From Candidatus Omnitrophota bacterium (GTDB taxonomy: Bacteria; Ratteibacteria; UBA8468; MWAK01): DNA of 5,353 nucleotides. Below are positions 1-4,884 of this stretch, one piece after another; the stretch's first letter is position 1; each line of letters begins with the position of its first letter. Location of the stretch: positions 1 through 5,353 of the forward strand of contig JAHJUB010000064.1 of assembly GCA_018829455.1 (NCBI GenBank), given 5' to 3'. The position numbers were made by a program, and so were the translations under genes. The notes below the pieces were generated by a model, which made no database searches, was not told the DNA's origin, and saw only the letters and a list, made by a program, of their open reading frames with translations.

Positions 1-1606
1 AAACGAGCCGGCTCCGCAGGTTCCCAAAACGCTCTCTCTTCAGAGAATAATCTGCTTTTAAATCAAAACGCAGTCCTTCAAAACTACCTTCCGGCTGATT
101 TAATTTAAGGCGGTTTAACAATTGAAAACTCAGCAGTTGGTCCGACTGAATTTGGTCGAGGTCGTCATACTGAAATAATTTTTCCGGCCCCAGGGAAACG
201 TCCCTGGCCAGAAAGGTAATCCGCGGTTCCAGGTAATGAACCAGGCTTGAATCATTTTTTTGATTAAAGGTTCTGGCCAATTTCCAGCCCAGGTCAAAAC
301 CTCCTTCCGAGAAATAACGGGTTTCCTCTTCGCCGGCCTGGTCCTGCGCATAATAGGTTATACCTCCGGCGATAAAGGGCCGAAAAACTCCGCCGGCCAG
401 AGGATAAAACCGGGATACGGTTTCTGTAAAATGGAAACGGGTTGTTTCTTCCGTTTTACCGGAAAATTCCTTAGAGAAAACGCTTAAAGCGGCTTCTTCC
501 TGCCAGTAGGAACCGGCTGCCTTCCGGAAAGGCGCGAAGAAGGTCATCTCCGGTAGTCTTTGAGTCAAATTATGGTAATTATCCAATTCCCCGTCCATCA
601 AAAAACCGGCGTAATAATTTTTCCTGTTTAAAGAATAGAGCAGAAAACTATTTCGCTCCACGTCTTTGGCATATTCCCTCCAGAAATAATCTTTTAAGAA
701 ACCGGCGTCGGAAAACTTATGAATCTGCAGCCGAAAATTATCCTCTCCCGATTCTCTCGGAAAATCGGAACGGTGCCAGATTTCCAGACGGTAACGGTCC
801 CGGTCCTGCTTCAAATCCCGGATGAAATAGGTTTTGATGTCGGTTTGCCCCCATCGGCTGCTTTTCAGGCCCGGCCCAAACCCGAGACCTTGTGCGCCGC
901 GGTAATCAAGGTCCAGACTGTATTGTTCCTGCGGGGTGTTATGTCTCAGAGTTGTGTAAAACTGAAACCCGTTGATGGAATTCAGGGCCGGATTTACGAC
1001 AAGCGCAAAGAATTCCGAAGGACCCAGTGACTGGGAAAATCCGGGCAGGTGAAAAACCGGCACCTTTCCCACTACAAAGGTTGCCGACTTGATTTTTATC
1101 CATTCGCCTTCCTTGACGGAACCGGATTTTAAGGTGACCCGGTAATGGGGGGGCGAGAGGTCGCAGGTGGTAAGATAGCCGTCCCGCAACAGGAGCGTAT
1201 CCGAACTTTCTATTTCAATCCGCTTTGCCTTCCCAAACCAGGGCGGATTGGCAAAAATGGCCGGGCCGGTAAATCCGGACTCGTTCGCAAAGTTGTAAAA
1301 AGCTTTATCCGTATCAACTGTTCCGGCCGGCAGCAGAAGCCGTACTTTTCCGGAGAGAACCGCCTCCTGCCTATCCGGAAAATAGCGCCCTTCCTCGGCC
1401 GTAATGGTCCGGTCTCCCGAAACAAGGGAAACGTTTCCCGTAAGAATCACTTCGGCAACCGCGCCGTCAGACGCAAGAACCGCTTCGGAGTTATCCGCTT
1501 TCCAGAATACAGGCAGGGAATCGGCGCTGAGAATCCCGAAAAAAAAAGCACAGCAGACTAGGCAAAAAATGGGGAGGAGGAATAGTGTTCGGCGTAAACC
1601 TAACAT
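1..1606 (-). CDS. lptD: LPS-assembly protein LptD (OstA), 3' end beyond the window
   Basis: LptD is the outer-membrane barrel that, with LptE, takes lipopolysaccharide from the LptA bridge and inserts it in the outer leaflet. I translated the minus strand from ATG 1606-1604 and found 535 codons open to the left edge; the C-terminal barrel lies outside. Residues 1-28 form a signal peptide (RR, a hydrophobic core rich in Phe/Leu/Cys, then LSA before Asp29). Residues about 29-150 are the OstA/LptA-like beta-jellyroll, with ILTGNVSLVSGDRTITAEEG and the family hallmark GYLTTCDLSPPHYRV (Cys148). LptD-type barrel motifs follow: FLKDYFWREYAKD near residue 303, LPEMTFFAPF, and SLVHYLEPRITFLARD near 452, then LLNRLKLNQ. 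The start overlaps the end of the upstream kinase by 7 nt; the SD is weak (GGA), so translational coupling is likely. Only one Cys is seen in the mature part. The family call is firm; the exact start is probable. Confidence 0.93.
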   Translation of the reverse strand, partial: MLGLRRTLFLLPIFCLVCCAFFFGILSADSLPVFWKADNSEAVLASDGAVAEVILTGNVSLVSGDRTITAEEGRYFPDRQEAVLSGKVRLLLPAGTVDTDKAFYNFANESGFTGPAIFANPPWFGKAKRIEIESSDTLLLRDGYLTTCDLSPPHYRVTLKSGSVKEGEWIKIKSATFVVGKVPVFHLPGFSQSLGPSEFFALVVNPALNSINGFQFYTTLRHNTPQEQYSLDLDYRGAQGLGFGPGLKSSRWGQTDIKTYFIRDLKQDRDRYRLEIWHRSDFPRESGEDNFRLQIHKFSDAGFLKDYFWREYAKDVERNSFLLYSLNRKNYYAGFLMDGELDNYHNLTQRLPEMTFFAPFRKAAGSYWQEEAALSVFSKEFSGKTEETTRFHFTETVSRFYPLAGGVFRPFIAGGITYYAQDQAGEEETRYFSEGGFDLGWKLARTFNQKNDSSLVHYLEPRITFLARDVSLGPEKLFQYDDLDQIQSDQLLSFQLLNRLKLNQPEGSFEGLRFDLKADYSLKRERFGNLRSRLV

Positions 1607-2553
1607 TTTTTGTCCAAACCGGAAAAGCGGAGTGTTTCCGCCAGAGACCGGATGCCGGCCGTGGCTCCCATCTTACTGGCGGCAAGGGCTCCAACGGCAT
1701 TGGCCAACTGGGTCACCCGGCGTAACGGCCACTCCTGCAGGTACCCGGCCAGAAAACCGGCGACAAAAGCATCGCCGGCGCCGGTGGTATCTTTCACCTC
1801 AACCGGGTAAATCGGCACAAAACCCTCTTCCCCGAGCGATGACTTGAAATATGAACCTTCAGAACCCATCTTCAGCGCCACCACTTTTACGCCTGTTTTC
1901 AGAAAAAAATCAGCGATCTCCTCCGGATTTTTCAATCCGGAAAGCATCCTGGCTTCCTCTATACTTGGAAGAAAAAGGTCGGTGTAGGGCAGAATGGGGC
2001 CAACCGCTTTCAGCCACCGGCCGGTTGAATCCCAGGCGGTATCCAGCGAAGTAACCAGTCCGGCCTCCCTTGCCTGACGCATAACGGATGCGGCCGGCTC
2101 ACCGTCAAAAGAAGGAGTTAACAGTATTCCGGCCAGATGCAGGATTCGGTAATCACGGAATAATTGAAAGTCAAAATCCGCGGCGCTGTAATTCCGATTT
2201 GCGCCCAGAAAGTGGAGGAAAGAACGTTCGCCGGTCGGTGAAACCATTACGGCTGTGGCCGAAGTTCGCTCGCCGGCAACCATCTTCAAGCCGGTTGTAG
2301 AAACCCCTTCTCCGAACAGGCGCTCCTTTAAAAAATTACCGAAACCATCCTGGCCTACCCGGCCGGAAATTCCGGACTTAACCCCAAGCCGGGCCAGTCC
2401 GATTCCGGTATTAACCGCACAACCGCCGCAGTGAAGTTCAATCTCATCCACTAACAGTAGTTTTCCCTCTTCCGGCAAACCGGCCACCGGTTTCACCACC
2501 ACGTCCGCAGCCGCAATACCCGCGCAAAGTACTCCCTTTAAAATCTTATCCAT
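1600..2553 (-). CDS. PfkB/ribokinase-family carbohydrate kinase, substrate unknown
   Basis: This is a 317-residue cytosolic kinase of the PfkB/ribokinase fold, which transfers the ATP gamma-phosphate to a sugar or nucleoside hydroxyl. The N-terminal beta strand LCAGIAAADVVVKPV (Asp17 is the usual substrate-contact position) is followed by the glycine motif GGCAVN at residues 43-48. The C-terminal signature DTTGAGDAFVAGFLAGYL places the anion hole and catalytic base Asp261. Length is normal. I chose ATG 2553 because PfkB proteins start just before this first strand. A TTG at 2610 would add 19 residues unlike the family and would lie beyond the predicted promoter's start point. No SD precedes the ATG, in line with a leaderless transcript. 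The gene overlaps lptD by 7 nt in one transcription unit. Residue patterns do not fix the substrate; a role in making an envelope sugar is only suggested by the neighbour. Confidence 0.9.
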   Translation of the reverse strand: MDKILKGVLCAGIAAADVVVKPVAGLPEEGKLLLVDEIELHCGGCAVNTGIGLARLGVKSGISGRVGQDGFGNFLKERLFGEGVSTTGLKMVAGERTSATAVMVSPTGERSFLHFLGANRNYSAADFDFQLFRDYRILHLAGILLTPSFDGEPAASVMRQAREAGLVTSLDTAWDSTGRWLKAVGPILPYTDLFLPSIEEARMLSGLKNPEEIADFFLKTGVKVVALKMGSEGSYFKSSLGEEGFVPIYPVEVKDTTGAGDAFVAGFLAGYLQEWPLRRVTQLANAVGALAASKMGATAGIRSLAETLRFSGLDKKC

Positions 2554-2561
2554 AGTAGAGA

Positions 2562-2591
2562 ATTTTACCGCAAGGCCGCTTGAATGGTCAA
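2562..2591 (-). promoter_or_regulatory. Leftward sigma-70-type promoter of the kinase-lptD unit
   Basis: Read on the minus strand, TTGACC (2591-2586) is followed after 18 nt by TAAAAT (2567-2562). Transcription would normally start about 7 nt further on, near 2555, two bases before the kinase ATG at 2553. This predicts a leaderless or nearly leaderless mRNA. The boxes are seen directly; activity and start site are inferred. Confidence 0.6.
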
Positions 2592-2598
2592 ATTTGAC
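2587..2598. repeat. 12-bp perfect palindrome shared by the divergent -35 boxes
   Basis: GTCAAATTTGAC is identical to its own reverse complement. Each half carries the TTGAC core of one of two back-to-back promoters. It may simply reflect two good -35 boxes placed head to head, or it may also be an operator for a dimeric regulator. Because the boxes are only 2 bp apart, two RNA polymerases could not occupy both promoters at once. Confidence 0.6.
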
Positions 2599-2623
2599 TT
2601 TCTGATGCAAATTGGGATATAAT
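2594..2623 (+). promoter_or_regulatory. Rightward sigma-70-type promoter of the zinc ribbon-rpsU-kinase-pyrKD unit
   Basis: TTGACT (2594-2599) and a consensus TATAAT (2618-2623) are 18 nt apart. The expected start is near 2630, giving a leader of about 41 nt before ATG 2671. This is the best promoter match I found in the window, and it precedes five collinear genes with no intrinsic terminator seen between them. Assignment is from consensus only. Confidence 0.72.
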
Positions 2624-2670
2624 TATTCGTTAAGGGATTCAATCCTGAAATCAACAAAAAAAGGGGGTTC

Positions 2671-2907
2671 ATGGCCCAGAAATCTGGTAAGGGGAAAAAA
2701 CCGGCTATCGCCAAAAAGGTCATCGTTAAAGCAAAAGAAGTGAAAAAAGTCAAGGAAATTAAAGAAATAAAAAAACCGATAATTGTTCCCCATGAGTTTC
2801 GAATGAACATTCGTTGCCGGCGTTGTTTTTTCGTTGATGGTTATACCGTCGGGGAAAAAGCATGCCACAACTGTAAAGAAGAAATTTATGAGATTGACAA
2901 AATCTAA
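2671..2907 (+). CDS. Small lysine-rich zinc-ribbon protein, function unknown
   Basis: This 78-residue protein has two parts. Residues 1-40 are a highly basic tail of Lys/Ala/Val/Ile/Glu repeats, including the alternating stretch VKKVKEIKEIKK. Residues 44-78 form a compact zinc-ribbon candidate with two CXXC knuckles, Cys49/Cys52 and Cys65/Cys68, separated by 12 residues. No signal peptide or membrane segment is seen, so it should be cytosolic; the basic tail suggests RNA, ribosome or DNA contact. The start is supported by AAGGGGG at 2661-2667, close to the ATG. It ends 29 nt before the rpsU start and shares its promoter, which hints at a translation-related job. It does not match bL33, bL36 or another zinc-bearing ribosomal protein that I recognise. 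That it is a real gene is well supported; its function is unknown. Confidence 0.8.
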   Translation: MAQKSGKGKKPAIAKKVIVKAKEVKKVKEIKEIKKPIIVPHEFRMNIRCRRCFFVDGYTVGEKACHNCKEEIYEIDKI

Positions 2908-2921
2908 GAACGTCTTAATCG

Positions 2922-2931
2922 AAGGGGGTGA
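2922..2931 (+). promoter_or_regulatory. Very strong Shine-Dalgarno sequence of rpsU
   Basis: AAGGGGGTGA differs from the full anti-SD complement AAGGAGGTGA by one G that can still form a G-U pair. It ends 5 nt before GTG 2937, which is ideal spacing. The GTG at 2928-2930 is inside this element and so has no room for its own SD; this decides the rpsU start in favour of 2937. Confidence 0.8.
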
Positions 2932-2936
2932 ACATC

Positions 2937-3119
2937 GTGGCTGGAGAAGTGAAACGAAGAAGCAGACCTGGCGAAGATTTTGAGAAAATATTCAAGCGTT
3001 TCAAACGTGAGGTAGAACGGGAAAAAATTCTCCAGGAAATTAAGGGCCGCGAATTTTTCGAACCGGCGAGTCGTCAACGCCGTTTGAAAAGAATTCGTAA
3101 AACAAAAACTCGCCCGTAA
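2937..3119 (+). CDS. rpsU: 30S ribosomal protein bS21
   Basis: bS21 is a small basic protein of the 30S platform, next to the 3' end of 16S rRNA, where it affects access of the anti-SD to mRNA. The 60-residue product has the family pattern throughout: GEDFEKIFKRFKREVEREKILQEIKGREFFEPAS, followed by a very basic C-terminus (RQRRLKRIRKTKTRP). Its length is close to that usual for the family. The start is GTG 2937, fixed by the near-perfect SD at 2922-2931; an in-frame GTG at 2928 would add only three residues and would lie inside that SD. Its neighbours are a zinc-ribbon gene 29 nt upstream and a kinase 35 nt downstream, not the dnaG/rpoD genes common in proteobacteria. The strong SD may allow autoregulation by bS21 supply; this is inferred. 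Confidence 0.92.
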   Translation: MAGEVKRRSRPGEDFEKIFKRFKREVEREKILQEIKGREFFEPASRQRRLKRIRKTKTRP

Positions 3120-3123
3120 CAAT

Positions 3124-3138
3124 CCCTTAATTTAAGGG
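3124..3138 (+). other. Hairpin A between rpsU and the downstream kinase
   Basis: CCCTTA (3124-3129) and TAAGGG (3133-3138) pair perfectly around a 3-nt loop. No T-run follows, so it is not a standard terminator. It shares GGG (3136-3138) with hairpin B, so the two cannot form together. It may be an mRNA processing or stability element after rpsU. Confidence 0.45.
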
Positions 3139-3154
3139 GTTGCGAAGAAACCCC
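3136..3154 (+). other. Hairpin B abutting the kinase start codon
   Basis: GGGGTT (3136-3141) pairs with AACCCC (3149-3154) around the 7-nt loop GCGAAGA. The stem ends on the base before ATG 3155, and the loop holds the only weak SD-like bases (GAAGA). The fold could limit ribosome access to the kinase start. It competes with hairpin A for the G-run. Pairing is seen in the sequence; any effect is inferred. Confidence 0.45.
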
Positions 3155-4096
3155 ATGAATATTTACACGCTTACGGCTAACCCAAGCGTTGATTTCTACC
3201 TGGAAGTTTCCGAAATTGTTCCGGAAGACATCAATCGGCTGCTCGCAATCCGAAAAGATGTGGGTGGTAAAGGCATCAACGTCGCATGCGTTCTAAACGA
3301 TTTCGGAATTAAAGGAACGGCTTTAGGCTTCATTGCCGGTGAGAACGGACAATGGATTAAAAATCGCCTGAAGGAAAAAAAAATTAAATACCGTTTTCTT
3401 GAAATCAACGGCGAAAGCCGGGCAATTTACAATATTCTGGAAAGAAAAACGGGCCGGATTTACCGGTTCAACGAATCCGGCCCTGAAATTAACCGAAAAG
3501 ACCTGAAGCGTCTCCAGGAATACGTTCTCTCCGGCCCGTACCCAAAAGGCTCCCTTTTTGCCATTTGCGGAAGCGCGCCACCTGGTGTTCCCGCTGGCTT
3601 TTACGCCACTCTTATTTCCTACCTTAAAAAAAAAGGGCTAACTATTATTCTGGATAGCGACAACCAACTTTTGGCTGAAGGTCTGAAATCATCTCCCGAT
3701 ATCATAAAACCAAACCTCTTTGAATTAAGCCGGTTGACCGGAAGAAGAGTTAGCAAAAAGAGACCGGAAATTCTGCGGTCAGCCCAAAAGATTATCGCCG
3801 GCGGCGTAAAAACAGTCATCGTTTCCCTTGGCGCCGAAGGCGTTCTGGCCGTGACCGAAAAAGAATCATTTCAGGCCCGGCCGCCCGCGCTTAAAATGCG
3901 CAGCACGATCGGCGCCGGTGACGCTCTCCTGGCCGGTCTGCTGGCCGAACTTTCCCGCGGTAAAAATCTGGCCGAGGCATTACGGATGGGCGTCGCGGCC
4001 GGTTCCGCTTCGGTCCTTTACCCGGGTACTTCCTTTGCGCCCTTGGCTAAAATTTCCGAAATCTATTGCCGGGTCCGGGTATCAAAAATACTATGA
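3155..4096 (+). CDS. Phosphofructokinase-like PfkB-family kinase (FruK/LacC/PfkB group)
   Basis: This 313-residue cytosolic kinase belongs to the subgroup that phosphorylates hexose phosphates (fructose-1-P, fructose-6-P or tagatose-6-P) using ATP. It opens with YTLTANPSVDFYLEV, typical of the group. VGGKGINVA spans residues 36-44, FAICGSAPPGVP and DIIKPNLFEL lie mid-protein, and the anion hole STIGAGDALLAGLL (250-263) contains catalytic Asp256. The end includes GVAAGSASVLYPGT, close in style to E. coli PfkB. ATG 3155 is preferred: a TTG at 3140 would add MRRNP and lies inside the hairpin region. The end overlaps pyrK by 4 nt (ATGA). No phosphotransferase (PTS) gene is nearby, so a glycolytic 6-phosphofructokinase role is at least as likely as 1-phosphofructokinase. 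The exact substrate cannot be read from sequence alone. Confidence 0.9.
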   Translation: MNIYTLTANPSVDFYLEVSEIVPEDINRLLAIRKDVGGKGINVACVLNDFGIKGTALGFIAGENGQWIKNRLKEKKIKYRFLEINGESRAIYNILERKTGRIYRFNESGPEINRKDLKRLQEYVLSGPYPKGSLFAICGSAPPGVPAGFYATLISYLKKKGLTIILDSDNQLLAEGLKSSPDIIKPNLFELSRLTGRRVSKKRPEILRSAQKIIAGGVKTVIVSLGAEGVLAVTEKESFQARPPALKMRSTIGAGDALLAGLLAELSRGKNLAEALRMGVAAGSASVLYPGTSFAPLAKISEIYCRVRVSKIL

Positions 4097-4884
4097 TGCT
4101 GGAAACAGGCACGGTCAGGGAAAACCGCAAAGCGGCTGCTCCGTGCTACTACCGCATGGTAATAGAAGTCCCGAGGCATTTTCAAGCGCGGCCGGGTCAA
4201 TTCCTGCAAATCCAAATTGAGTCAAAAACGACCGACCCACTCCTGCGCAGACCTTTTTCCATCGCCGGTCTTTCCCAAAACAGAGTAACTGTTTTTTACC
4301 AGATAAAAGGAAAGGGAACCGCTCTCCTCAGCCGCCTGCAGACCAGCGACCAGATATCATTCCTGGGTCCGCTGGGTAAACCTTACCCAATTGTGCCGGG
4401 TCCCAAAATTATCCTGGCCGGCGGGTTGGGCGCAGCCGGTCTTTTGTTTCTGGCTAAAGATCTGTCTGTTGATTCGCAAAGCGAAAAGCCGGTCGTCATC
4501 CTGGGATGTAAAACCAAAGAAGACCTCTTCTTCCTTCACGACTTTCAGGATTTAGATATCCCGATTTACTGCGCCACCGAAGACGGCTCTTTTGGATTCA
4601 AGGGTCTGGCCACTTCGCTCCTCAGTCAAAAAATTAAAGAACAATCAAAAAAAGGCATTCTTTACGCCTGCGGGCCAAACCCGATGCTGGCGGCCGCAGG
4701 TAAAATCGCGAAAAAGTACGGGTGGTCAGCCTATTTTTCCCTGGAAATAATGATGGCCTGCGGAACCGGTCTTTGCCGCGGTTGCGCCGTAGCAACCAGA
4801 AGCGGCTATTGCCTGGCCTGTGTTGACGGACCGGTCTTCCCGTCCGAAGAGATTCTTTGGGGAAAAAATGCCCAGCGTATTTAA
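4093..4884 (+). CDS. pyrK: Dihydroorotate dehydrogenase electron-transfer subunit PyrK
   Basis: PyrK carries FAD and a [2Fe-2S] cluster and passes electrons from PyrD's FMN to NAD+ in class 1B dihydroorotate dehydrogenase (pyrimidine synthesis, cytosol). In the 263-residue product, residues about 1-100 form the FAD-binding barrel with RRPFSIAG (RRPFS at 52-56). The NAD-binding half starts with ILAGGLGAAG (GGLGAAG at 110-116) and contains YACGPNPML. The C-terminal cluster ligands are Cys223, Cys228, Cys231 and Cys243 in CGTGLCRGC...C-VDGPVF. Cys240 is an extra nearby Cys. The start is ATG 4093, overlapping the kinase stop as ATGA; ATG 4096 would be nearly equivalent, and a TTG at 4066 would lie inside the kinase gene. 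The SD is weak, so coupling is likely. The gene overlaps pyrD by 17 nt, the classical PyrK-PyrD arrangement. Confidence 0.95.
   Translation: MMLETGTVRENRKAAAPCYYRMVIEVPRHFQARPGQFLQIQIESKTTDPLLRRPFSIAGLSQNRVTVFYQIKGKGTALLSRLQTSDQISFLGPLGKPYPIVPGPKIILAGGLGAAGLLFLAKDLSVDSQSEKPVVILGCKTKEDLFFLHDFQDLDIPIYCATEDGSFGFKGLATSLLSQKIKEQSKKGILYACGPNPMLAAAGKIAKKYGWSAYFSLEIMMACGTGLCRGCAVATRSGYCLACVDGPVFPSEEILWGKNAQRI

Noticed and set aside
1..28. A lipoprotein signal in LptD from its LVCC sequence
   Set aside because: Concerns the signal peptide encoded at about 1606-1520: LVCC does not fit a lipobox ([LVI][ASTVI][GAS]C), whereas LSA before Asp29 is a good signal peptidase I site.
719..1030. Plus-strand 103-codon open frame
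   Set aside because: It is antisense to conserved LptD barrel sequence and has no SD or recognisable domain.
1145..1847. Plus-strand open frames over lptD and the leftward kinase
   Set aside because: The translations are rich in Arg/Pro and low-complexity with no family motifs; the opposite strand carries clear LptD and PfkB signatures across the whole stretch.
2554..2610. N-terminal extension of the leftward kinase from TTG 2610
   Set aside because: The extra 19 residues do not fit the PfkB N-terminus, the stretch overlaps the predicted promoter, and no SD is present.
2928..2936. rpsU start at GTG 2928
   Set aside because: This GTG is part of the SD element itself; GTG 2937 has that SD at ideal spacing.
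2565..3122. Minus-strand open frames opposite the zinc ribbon and rpsU (one with apparent membrane segments)
   Set aside because: The Phe/Leu-rich character comes from reading Lys-rich codons backwards (AAA/AAG to TTT/CTT); no SD or family support.
3121..3154. Intrinsic terminator after rpsU
   Set aside because: The hairpins have no T-run after them, the stems are short, and the next gene starts at once on the same strand.
4066..4092. pyrK start at TTG 4066
   Set aside because: It would lie inside the kinase gene and add nine residues foreign to PyrK; ATG 4093 gives the usual ATGA overlap.
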